Virus record (IMG/VR): IMGVR_UViG_3300033149_006359
Coordinates: 1-21,155 of that record
Source of the DNA: a virus
Length of the DNA: 21,155 bases
Direction: 5' to 3' (one strand)
Below are positions 14,366 through 21,155 of this stretch, in pieces. Under the pieces are notes generated by a model. It searched no databases and was not told where the DNA came from. It worked only from the letters and a program-made list of their open reading frames with translations. A program made the position numbers and the translations under genes. Numbering within the stretch: position 1 is the first letter of the stretch; each line of letters opens with the position of its first letter.

Positions 14366-16526
14366 TCTCGCCTGGTCCTTCTCCGGATTCTTGCTGCTGC
14401 GTGGTTCCGACCAGCTGGTAGAACCGCCCAGGTTTCGTTGCGGTCGGCTGGTTTCGGATCACAATATCCCCGCGTTGTTCGAGCGTGTTCACAATAAGCA
14501 TGAAGTTCTTCGTGTCCATCTTCATGCGCTTGAGCAGAACGCTGTGCGGGAGCTCGAGTTCAGGGGCCCCGCGCAGCTTCTCCAAGAACTTTAGGCACTC
14601 GGCATGGAAGGGGTTCGCCGCAACGTGGGACTGTGTCATGAAGAGCATCCGCCTGGCCTGGTGCATGACGAAGCGCCTGGCCCACTGCGCCGCTGTCTTT
14701 CCTATCTCAGGATGGGCGCGGTTCTCGCTCACAGCGTGGATCAGCGCGAGCTTCCGCGCGTGCTCGGTCACGCGGCCCCACACAGCGGTACCTACCGTGT
14801 CTCCAGAAGCCTCCGCCTTGGCGTACTCCGCCTCCGCTTCGATCCGGTTCTCGATCAAGATGCGGACCGCCTCTTGGCTAATGGGGACAACCCGAGGCAC
14901 GGGGTGCCACTGTTCGAGGTTCCCGGCCCCTGGACGGAAGTCCGCCCACCACTTGGCTGCCTCCAGCACGCGAGGGGGCGGCGGCTCGATCGTCGGTTCC
15001 TGCCCCGGTGACCGCTTGCCCGATTCCAGGATGATCATGCGGGCGAAGAACCCGTTGGTGAGCATCCGCTCAGAGAGCGCCTCGTAATAGTGGTTCGGGA
15101 TCGCCGTGCCGAAGACCACGAGGCAGGGCTGATCGATGGCCCCCGGAGATTCTTTGCCTGCCTTGCGGCGCATTGGAAAGATCGAGTTCGCCGCCGAGTA
15201 CATCGTAAGAAGCGTCCCCATGATGTTCTCGTGTCTGGCGTCCCTGGCCTTGTTGATCGACTGGAGCATCCCGTCGATCTCGTCGGTCTGGAACAACATG
15301 CATGGTTCGCCGAAGAGAGCGTCCTGAACACCCTCGCCCGAGGCGAACCGGCCACCGATCTGGTCCGCCAATCCGACCGCGTGGAGGATCTCGATGTTGA
15401 TCTTACGCGGATGCTCCTTCCCGGCGGAGGAGTGGGCGAGACCCAGCAGATAAAGGTTCGTCCGGTTGTTCCCGGGGTCGCGCACCTTACGGCCGGCGAG
15501 CACCGCCTGGAGCGCCAGCGCCCCCGCGAAGGCCATAACCACGTTCGGATACGGCGCGGTGGCCAGGCAGTGGTCCATCACCTCGGAGACGAAGCCCGGC
15601 ACGCGCAGGAGCTCGTCCGGCAACGGGCCGGGATCGAAGATTTCAGGCGCGCTGTCGTCGCTTGAGGCAGCGCAGTCCGTATCCTGCGCCCAGTGGTTTT
15701 CGGCCACGGCCACGGCCACCTGATCGGGTTCGTAGCGGGAGATGCTTGAGGCGATCCGCTTGACCTCCCGGGCCGAGAGCGGCGGCCGGCATCGATTCTG
15801 GTTGGCACGTTCCAGAGCGGCGAGGATCTCCTCCCCGCCCATTCCCACGCGGCGCATGGTCCCCGCCAAGCGCGCAAGGGTAGCGTTGCGCTGACCGGCT
15901 GGGATAGTGTTGCCATCCGGGGGCGGGGTCTCTCCCCTGGGCGCGGCCCACGTGTCTGGTGGAGCGGTCGCTTCTCCGTTGCCTCCGGGGGCGTCTCGGG
16001 CGAACAGACCCTCCGATCCGTCCAGCAGCGCCACGATCCATCCGGGAGGTTCGGGCAGCTCGTGGGGAGCGGTCTTCAGCTCTGACTTCTCGGCCCACCG
16101 GTACGGTTTCCCGTCCACGATCGAGGGCGGCACTACGATGTAGCCGCCGTTCGCTCGGGTATCCACCTTCGGCGCGATCTTTCCGGCCGTGTTGCTCCAG
16201 CTCTTGCCCGCCGGCTGGCGGAATATGTGGTGCCGCCCGCCGCGCGGCGTGAGGGATATCGGACAACGCAAGAGATCCTCCGCCTTGACCTGGTCGCCCG
16301 GCCAGGGATTCTCCGCGCCATCGACGTCGATGACGAGGAGTCCCGCGGTGGGCATAGCGACGTTCGCGTTCGGGCGTTTCGCCCACCACGCCTTGATCTG
16401 CGCGGCTTCGGTGGTTGCGTCCCTAAAGCCGTGCGGTGTGATCGGCGCCTTCCCCCCGGGAGCGCAGGGGAAGACAGGATAGCCCAGCGCGGCGTAGCGG
16501 AGCGCGGAATCGAGCAGCGTGCTCAA
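14352..16526 (-). CDS. Bifunctional primase-polymerase with DUF3987 helicase-like C-terminus
   Basis: A 724-residue replication protein. Residues 1-165 are a prim-pol domain: YAALGYPVFPCAPGGKAPIT, the metal-binding VIDVDG (65-70), RGGRHHIF (95-102) and DTRANGGYIVVPPS (122-135). Residues about 208-265 (AGQRNATLARLAGTMRRVG, ending EVKRIASSISRYEP) are the PriCT-type linker domain. Residues about 300-710 match DUF3987, a P-loop helicase-like region, with HSSAGKEHPRK (365-375) as Walker A and LFQTDEIDGM (411-420) as Walker B. It probably primes and unwinds phage DNA at the adjacent repeat cluster. The start overlaps the helicase stop as ATGA, so it is the penultimate gene of the minus-strand replication operon. 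The GEGPGESEGS end is encoded partly by the repeat region. Confidence 0.9.
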   Translation of the reverse strand: MSTLLDSALRYAALGYPVFPCAPGGKAPITPHGFRDATTEAAQIKAWWAKRPNANVAMPTAGLLVIDVDGAENPWPGDQVKAEDLLRCPISLTPRGGRHHIFRQPAGKSWSNTAGKIAPKVDTRANGGYIVVPPSIVDGKPYRWAEKSELKTAPHELPEPPGWIVALLDGSEGLFARDAPGGNGEATAPPDTWAAPRGETPPPDGNTIPAGQRNATLARLAGTMRRVGMGGEEILAALERANQNRCRPPLSAREVKRIASSISRYEPDQVAVAVAENHWAQDTDCAASSDDSAPEIFDPGPLPDELLRVPGFVSEVMDHCLATAPYPNVVMAFAGALALQAVLAGRKVRDPGNNRTNLYLLGLAHSSAGKEHPRKINIEILHAVGLADQIGGRFASGEGVQDALFGEPCMLFQTDEIDGMLQSINKARDARHENIMGTLLTMYSAANSIFPMRRKAGKESPGAIDQPCLVVFGTAIPNHYYEALSERMLTNGFFARMIILESGKRSPGQEPTIEPPPPRVLEAAKWWADFRPGAGNLEQWHPVPRVVPISQEAVRILIENRIEAEAEYAKAEASGDTVGTAVWGRVTEHARKLALIHAVSENRAHPEIGKTAAQWARRFVMHQARRMLFMTQSHVAANPFHAECLKFLEKLRGAPELELPHSVLLKRMKMDTKNFMLIVNTLEQRGDIVIRNQPTATKPGRFYQLVGTTQQQESGEGPGESEGS

Positions 16527-18217
16527 AACGGCAGGTCTCCTTCATCTGCGTAGGCGTACACTTCCTCACCGACATCCTCGTCACAGCCCGGGTCCCGCCA
16601 GGCGGGTCTGTCACCCAGGTCATAACCGATGATGCGGGGATATTCTTCCCCGGCGACGCTGCGTACGGTGATGGATCGGGTTTCGCAGAGGGCACCATCA
16701 CTGGCGAGCACCTCGGCCTCGGCGGCCGAGTCCGGAACCGGCGCCTCCGAGCGCCTTCGCCACCACGATTCGGCCTTGTGGCGCGGCCAGCCGGTGTGCT
16801 CGAAGCAGATCCACTCCGACTGATACTTGTGGAAGCCGATGCGATACTCGACCCGCAGCGTCTTCGGCGCATCGTCCGGGGCTCCACGCTTGTGGTGCAC
16901 GCTGTAGTGGACCGCTTCGACCTCATAGACCGTCGTCGTCACCTCGCCGGAGAGGATGTCGTCGGTCGAGGCGGTCGCCTCGTGGTTTTGCCGCTTGGGC
17001 GGCGGGAACTCGTAGCCGCAGTCGGGGCACACTGCGTACCCTGCCGCGATCAGGCTCCGGCACTCGGGGCACTGCTTCGCCGGCGGATCCCCGTTCCCAC
17101 GGTGGTTTACCTTGTGGACGCGAATGGCATCGACAGGCCCGTGCCGCAGGACGTTTCCGCCGAAGTCCAGGACCAGGCAGTTTTCCTTCCCGTCGTGGAG
17201 CCGAAAGCCCCGCCCGACCATCTGGTAGTACAGGCCCGGCGACAGTGTAGGCCTGACCATGGCCACGCAGTCGATGTTGGGCGCGTCGAACCCCATGGTC
17301 AGCACGTTCACGTTGACCAAGTACTTGAGCTCCCCAGCCCTGAAAGCCCCAAGCACCTCGCCGCGTTCGGCATCGGCCGTCTCACCGAAGACCATCCCGA
17401 CGTCCTCTCCAGACTTCGCCCGCAATACCTCCGCGACGTGGTGGCCGTGCCGGACCCCGGCGGCGAAGATGAGCACCGAGCGGCGCGCAAGGGTCTGCTC
17501 AAGGATCTCATGGCACGCCGACTCGACTAGTTCGTCCGTGTCCATCAGATCCTCGGCATCGCCCGCGACGAACTCCCCGCCGCGAACATGCAGACCGGAG
17601 GTGTCGATCGCCTCGCGGCTTCCCTTAGTCACGAGCGGACAGAGGTAGCCTTGGACGATCAGCTCCTTCACACCGACCTCGTAGCAGACTTCGTTCAGCA
17701 CGTTGTCCGGCTCGCAGATCATCCCGCTTCTCATCCGGAACGGCGTCGCGGTGAGGCCGATGACCCGCAGGCTCGGGTTGACCGTCCGGGCATCCTTCAG
17801 AAAGGTCCGATACATGCCGTCCCCCTCCGGGGGGATCATGTGCGCCTCGTCGATGATTACGAGGTCGAAGGCGTCGAGCTCGCAGGCGCGCTTGTAGACC
17901 GACTGGATACCCGCGATGATGATCGGGTGCTCGGTGTCCCGGCTCCTGAGGCCCGCCGAGTAGATCCCGGTCTTAGTCCACATCTCAGGCGCCACCATGC
18001 GAATCTTCTCCAATGCCTGCTCGAGCAGCTCCCTAACGTGGGCAAGTATGAGCACGCGCCCGTTCCAGCGGCCCACTGCATCGGCGCAGATCCGAGCCAT
18101 CACGAAGGTCTTGCCGCTACCTGTTGGAAGCACAACACACGGGTTGTCGTCGCGTTCCCGCAGGTGGCCGTAGATCGCGGCCACCGCCTCGTGTTGATAG
18201 GGTCGAAGCTCAAGCAC
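16523..18217 (-). CDS. DEAD/DEAH-box superfamily 2 helicase
   Basis: A 564-residue ATP-dependent helicase of the type III restriction/UvrB-like class, common in phage replication modules. It has Q-like RPYQHEA (5-11), Walker A PTGSGKT (31-37), motif II IIDEAH (121-126), motif III LTATP (155-159), motif V LTMGFDAPNID (306-316) and motif VI QMVGRGFR (332-339). After the helicase core, a zinc ribbon CPECRSLIAAGYAVCPDCG (383-401) is followed by about 160 residues with strand-rich segments and a basic WPRHKAESWWRRR stretch. These probably guide DNA or protein contacts. The start is GTG 18217, with AAGGGGG 10 bases upstream, overlapping the resolvase gene by 8. Its stop overlaps the primase start as ATGA. 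Confidence 0.9.
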   Translation of the reverse strand: MLELRPYQHEAVAAIYGHLRERDDNPCVVLPTGSGKTFVMARICADAVGRWNGRVLILAHVRELLEQALEKIRMVAPEMWTKTGIYSAGLRSRDTEHPIIIAGIQSVYKRACELDAFDLVIIDEAHMIPPEGDGMYRTFLKDARTVNPSLRVIGLTATPFRMRSGMICEPDNVLNEVCYEVGVKELIVQGYLCPLVTKGSREAIDTSGLHVRGGEFVAGDAEDLMDTDELVESACHEILEQTLARRSVLIFAAGVRHGHHVAEVLRAKSGEDVGMVFGETADAERGEVLGAFRAGELKYLVNVNVLTMGFDAPNIDCVAMVRPTLSPGLYYQMVGRGFRLHDGKENCLVLDFGGNVLRHGPVDAIRVHKVNHRGNGDPPAKQCPECRSLIAAGYAVCPDCGYEFPPPKRQNHEATASTDDILSGEVTTTVYEVEAVHYSVHHKRGAPDDAPKTLRVEYRIGFHKYQSEWICFEHTGWPRHKAESWWRRRSEAPVPDSAAEAEVLASDGALCETRSITVRSVAGEEYPRIIGYDLGDRPAWRDPGCDEDVGEEVYAYADEGDLPF

Positions 18218-18989
18218 TGGAGCTTTGCCCCCTTCTTAGCCGTCTACCTTCTCGCCGACATTGCCTACACTCGCGGCCGACACCGAGATGGCTATTCTTG
18301 TTTAGGTTGAACTCCTTGAGCTCCTTGATCTGCCCGCAGTACGAGCACACTTGGCAGTTCTTGTCCGAGTCTTGACCTATTCCAATGAAGAGCTTTGGAT
18401 CCTCCTTGACCACTTCCCAATCCAGACGCCGAATGCAGAACCAGCGGTCATCCACGCCCACGGCCTTCTTGAGCGCGTCGCATACGAGATCGACAACATT
18501 CACCGCGTCACCGCGGTGGTTCGGTTTCTGCACCAGGATGTCGATCCACACCTTGTTGTTCGCGACATGGCGACCTCTTAGGGCATCGCGGATCAGGAGG
18601 ACGATCTCATCCCGCTTCGCTCGGCTCTCGCGGCGCAAGGCCACATGCCCGCTCCGCCGCAGCGCATAGATGTGGTTCTTGGAGGCTGCGTAGCTGAACG
18701 GGATCGCGATACGGACCTGCCACCGCAGCTCTGGGCCCCGAGGGTCAAACCAGGTAATTGCCCGCTTATTCTCTTGGTTCGTCACAGCACCCGCTTCCCG
18801 TGCAAGCTCTTTCCTCCGCCTGGCATGCGTTAGATTTCGCGCTTCTTGTTTCCTAGAGGGTGGATGTTCTCGTGCCCAGAGCTTCTTTCTGAGAAGGTCG
18901 CGCTTCTCGGAGCACTGCGGGCAATACAGCTGAACAGGACCACGTCTTTTCGTAGTGACTCCGCAGTCGCGGCAGACCAGAAACTTCAT
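18210..18989 (-). CDS. RusA-like Holliday junction resolvase flanked by zinc ribbons
   Basis: A 259-residue protein. The core LRWQVRIAIPFSYAASKNHI, the basic helices, and RGDAVNVVDLVCDALKKAVG followed by VDDRWF (159-184) fit the RusA family. That family resolves four-way DNA junctions using conserved aspartates at the start and end of such a block (here D161, D167, D171, D180, D181). Unusually, an N-terminal ribbon (C6, C9, C23, C26) and a C-terminal ribbon (C215, C218, C241, C244) surround it; canonical RusA is only about 120 residues. ATG 18989 overlaps the DUF669 stop as ATGA, which fixes the start even though no good ribosome site is seen. It probably processes recombination intermediates or branched packaging substrates. 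Confidence 0.75.
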   Translation of the reverse strand: MKFLVCRDCGVTTKRRGPVQLYCPQCSEKRDLLRKKLWAREHPPSRKQEARNLTHARRRKELAREAGAVTNQENKRAITWFDPRGPELRWQVRIAIPFSYAASKNHIYALRRSGHVALRRESRAKRDEIVLLIRDALRGRHVANNKVWIDILVQKPNHRGDAVNVVDLVCDALKKAVGVDDRWFCIRRLDWEVVKEDPKLFIGIGQDSDKNCQVCSYCGQIKELKEFNLNKNSHLGVGRECRQCRREGRRLRRGQSSSA

Positions 18990-19441
18990 CGACGGGCCCA
19001 GGGAGGAGTGCTCGTCGCTTCCTGCTGAGGCGTGCCCGTCGCCGCCTCCTTCTTGGCGTAGCCCCGGATCTCGTTCACCACGTCCCCGGTGTCGTCGCGC
19101 TTCTTGCACTTCACGGTCACGAGAAGCGGCAGGTTGTGCAGCTCGGTCGAGTCCTTGGGCTGCATCACGCCGACCGCGCGGCAGATGGCCGAGAGCTCTC
19201 CCTGCGCGATCTGGACGGCTTGTCGGTTCGGGTTGTCCAGGTTGAGCCTGGACCAGAGCATGCGGTTCTTGTACTGCCCGTCGATCACCTGGAAGGTCAG
19301 CTCCAGGTAATGACCGTTCCCGTTTTTCGTCGGCTTCATCTCCGAGTCGGTGATGACCGCGAGGTACTTGCCCGCCGGGAGGGGCTCGAAGTCGGTTGCG
19401 GGATCGACAGTGTTAGCGTCAAATCCGTTCAAGTTCGGCAT
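18986..19441 (-). CDS. DUF669 family protein, putative ssDNA-binding partner
   Basis: A 151-residue protein with FEPLPAGKYLAVITDSEMK followed by NGNGHYLELTFQVIDGQYKN and RMLWSRLNLDNPNRQAVQIA. These are the hallmarks of DUF669: a P-x-G-x-Y start strand, an N-G-x-G/Y-L-x-L-x-F-x-V-x-D-G-x-Y-x-N-R core and the L-N-x-x-N/P segment. Members are phage early proteins found with annealing ATPases and are thought to have an OB-like, ssDNA-binding fold; that role is inferred from context. ATG 19441 has AAAGGAG 10 bases upstream and begins 2 bases after the stop of the ATPase gene. The proline- and threonine-rich end resembles the flexible tails of SSB proteins. Confidence 0.8.
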   Translation of the reverse strand: MPNLNGFDANTVDPATDFEPLPAGKYLAVITDSEMKPTKNGNGHYLELTFQVIDGQYKNRMLWSRLNLDNPNRQAVQIAQGELSAICRAVGVMQPKDSTELHNLPLLVTVKCKKRDDTGDVVNEIRGYAKKEAATGTPQQEATSTPPWARR

Positions 19442-19443
19442 AG

Positions 19444-20226
19444 TTACTTCGCTCCTTTGCTCTTCCCGCCATGGGGCGAGCCTGTGGGGCCGCTGGTCAA
19501 GTGCTTGGCGTAAACGTTCCAGTCGAGCGGCATCTCTTCGGGAAGGCTCAGGCGGTTCTTCGCCACGTGGGCGGGGCGCTCGACGGTGCGGATGATCCGC
19601 TCTCCCGTCCCGATGCCCTGCGTGCGCTTGCGGTCGAATCCTTCGTCGGTCTGCTTGGTGTAGACCTTGAACGTCGCGAAGAGCACCTCGTCGCACCACT
19701 CCTGGAGCACCTGCGACGCGAGCCGATGAAGGCGGGGAACGTAGCGGTCGTAGGACTCCGTCTCGGGGTTCTCGAACCGTTCGATCCGGGCATGCGCGAT
19801 CAGGACCACGATCATGCCCTTGTCGTTGCGCAGCGCCGTCAATCCCTCGAGGAACTCGCGCCACTGCGTGAGGGCGAACACGTAGCCCTTCGCGTAGCCA
19901 ATGTCCTCGATGCTCTCGACGTTGCGCTTGCGGCACACCTCGGCCCAAATGAGGCGCTCCAGCCAATCCAGCGAGTCCACGACAACCGTCCGATAGGGAT
20001 GCTTCTCGGTGTAGAGCTCCGAGAGGGCCTGCATGGCCTGATCAAACGTCGCGGTGAGGGGAAACTTGTCGCAGTCGATCTCGCCCAGGCCGTCCTCCGT
20101 CTGGATGAACACGGGCTTGGGCGCGCACGAGGCGAACGTCGACTTGCCGATGCCATGCGTGCCGTAGAGCATCACGCGCCTCGGCGCCGGATTCCGTCCG
20201 CTCGTTACTTGTTCCAAGAGCTTCAT
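19444..20226 (-). CDS. AAA_24 / Sak4-like ATPase (putative single-strand annealing protein)
   Basis: A 260-residue RecA-like NTPase with Walker A YGTHGIGKST (21-30) and Walker B TVVVDSLDW (80-88). It also has IVVLIAHARIERF (about residues 140-152), a sensor-like strand with a histidine, and a basic C-terminal tail (HGGKSKGAK). This is the phage nucleotide-binding family AAA_24, to which the Sak4 single-strand annealing proteins belong. The neighbouring exonuclease upstream and the DUF669 protein downstream support a recombination role. AGGAGG lies 8 bases before ATG 20226. The probable function is loading onto ssDNA left by the exonuclease and annealing it, in recombination-dependent replication or repair. 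Confidence 0.8.
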   Translation of the reverse strand: MKLLEQVTSGRNPAPRRVMLYGTHGIGKSTFASCAPKPVFIQTEDGLGEIDCDKFPLTATFDQAMQALSELYTEKHPYRTVVVDSLDWLERLIWAEVCRKRNVESIEDIGYAKGYVFALTQWREFLEGLTALRNDKGMIVVLIAHARIERFENPETESYDRYVPRLHRLASQVLQEWCDEVLFATFKVYTKQTDEGFDRKRTQGIGTGERIIRTVERPAHVAKNRLSLPEEMPLDWNVYAKHLTSGPTGSPHGGKSKGAK

Positions 20227-20336
20227 CGGCCGTACCTCCTCTCATTCAGCCTGACGGGGAAACGGGCGGGTCCAGGGAGTCCCGACGCGCCCCGGCTGTC
20301 AGCGCGTCACGCCATTCCGCCCGCTCCCCGCCGGTT

Positions 20337-21134
20337 TCATATCCAGTCGAAGACGCGGACGTCCTCGTATCCCGTGGGCCAGTGATCGCGCTCGCGGCAG
20401 GTCTTGAGCCTCTCGATGGCCTCCTCGTTCTCCTTCTGCGCGATCCCCAGGACCTCCTCGCCCATGCGCCAGACGCCGCAGCGAAGCGGCTCGCGCTTCT
20501 CCGCGGCGATCAGATACACCGGAAGGGCTGGGCCGGTGACGCAGGCGACGACGGACCGGTAGAAGGCGAGCTGGTGGGCATACCCATAGGTGCGGGCGTC
20601 CGATTGCAGCCAGTCCAGGTTGTCGCAAGTCTTCAGGTCCACGATGCCGCGCCCGGGGTTCAGCCAGTCGAGCCGCGCCTGGGACGGCACGCCGCAGTAC
20701 TCGGCTCGCACCACACCTTCCGCCACGCCGTCGGCCAAGAGCGCTGCCCCGTGCTCGTCTGCGTGGACTGCGGCGTTCAGGTTCTCGATCAGTGCTGCCT
20801 GCTCATCGTCGAGCACTGGCTTTCCCTGCGCGTCGGCCCATTCCTGAAACGCCTTGGTGCGGGTGCCGAAGGGCTCGCCGGTCTTGGGATTGACCGGCGC
20901 GCCGAAGGCGTACCCGCGCTCGTAGGCCTCGCGCCCCTCCAGGATGAGCACGTGCGCAGCGCGTCCGATGACGTAGGCTGGCCGATCTTCATCCTTAACG
21001 AGCCCCAACTCCTTCTTGTGGAAGAGCAGAGCGTTGCGGCGGAAGTCCGCCAGCTGGTGGCTCGTGAGGAAGCTCTCGGACTTGGCGTGATAGACTTCGG
21101 CCGGCTCACGGATCAGGAAGCTCATGTCACCCAC
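20337..21134 (-). CDS. PD-(D/E)XK exonuclease, RecE/ExoVIII type (DUF3799)
   Basis: A 265-residue nuclease. VIGRAAHVLILEG (55-67) carries the G-x-x-x-H motif, QARLDWLNPGRGIVDLKTCD (152-171) holds the acidic residue and the D-x-K of the PD-(D/E)XK site (D156, D166, K168), and YGYAHQLAFYR (183-193) supplies the glutamine-Y motif. These match DUF3799 and the nuclease domain of RecE, which degrades double-stranded DNA to leave single strands. The longest start is GTG 21134 with AAGGGGG 7 bases upstream. ATG 21125 (MSFLIREP) is an alternative with a weaker site. The window ends only 21 bases beyond, so I cannot see what precedes it. It is followed by the annealing ATPase after a 110-base gap. Confidence 0.85.
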   Translation of the reverse strand: MGDMSFLIREPAEVYHAKSESFLTSHQLADFRRNALLFHKKELGLVKDEDRPAYVIGRAAHVLILEGREAYERGYAFGAPVNPKTGEPFGTRTKAFQEWADAQGKPVLDDEQAALIENLNAAVHADEHGAALLADGVAEGVVRAEYCGVPSQARLDWLNPGRGIVDLKTCDNLDWLQSDARTYGYAHQLAFYRSVVACVTGPALPVYLIAAEKREPLRCGVWRMGEEVLGIAQKENEEAIERLKTCRERDHWPTGYEDVRVFDWI

Positions 21135-21155
21135 CAGGTCGCCCCCTTCTCCTCG

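Noticed and set aside
20284-20308. 7-base inverted repeat GACGCGC / GCGCGTC between the exonuclease and ATPase genes
   Set aside because: The loop is 11 bases, there is no T-run, and short GC-rich inverted repeats are expected by chance in this composition.
19471-20385. 304-residue + strand open frame opposite the AAA ATPase
   Set aside because: It runs antisense through a gene with intact Walker motifs and has no domain of its own.

Overview
The window is a stretch of a tailed-phage genome or prophage with a GC-rich backbone. The evidence is a large terminase subunit of the GpA type, a Nu1-like small terminase, a lambda Z-like minor tail protein, the end of a fibronectin-type tail protein, and a complete replication/recombination cassette. 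The host cannot be named from sequence alone. The backbone is about 65-70% GC in the lines I counted by hand (39/60 at 9481-9540), which fits a high-GC bacterium. I see no integrase, capsid, portal, tRNA or CRISPR array.

Layout. 1-435: 3' end of a tail protein (+). 503-5547: a lower-GC cargo island (31/60 GC at 2401-2460), entirely on the minus strand. It holds a tightly coupled four-gene operon, in transcription order: a COG2509-like FAD oxidoreductase, a nucleoside deoxyribosyltransferase-like (NDT-fold) protein, a 622-residue protein ending in a nucleoside phosphorylase/nucleosidase (PNP) domain, and an excisionase-type helix-turn-helix protein. A separately placed PIN-like nuclease lies beyond it, with a small overlapping ORF in front. 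5885-10836: + strand backbone with a Cro-like regulator, a frameshifted minor tail gene, a ParB-DNA methyltransferase fusion and both terminase subunits. 10965-12125: a second lower-GC minus-strand gene for a PIN-like protein (33/60 GC at 11581-11640). 12634-13774: four small + strand genes, ending at a strong hairpin. 13833-21134: a minus-strand early module, read from right to left: RecE-type PD-(D/E)XK nuclease, Sak4-like AAA ATPase, DUF669 protein, RusA-like resolvase, DEAH helicase, primase-polymerase and a zinc-ribbon protein. An iteron-like repeat cluster beside an AT-rich tract (14151-14365) is a good replication-origin candidate.

How it works together. The minus-strand early genes could form a recombination-dependent replication system: exonuclease, annealing ATPase, putative ssDNA-binding partner, resolvase, helicase and primase. 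The + strand terminases package the product. The methyltransferase may protect or mark phage DNA. The cargo genes are not needed for a phage life cycle and look acquired.

The most interesting candidate for an undescribed system is the FAD-NDT-PNP-HTH operon. It joins two enzymes of N-glycosidic bond chemistry with a flavoprotein and a small DNA-binding protein, in a position where phages and prophages carry anti-phage or inter-element conflict genes. That function is an inference from domain content and context, not something the sequence proves.
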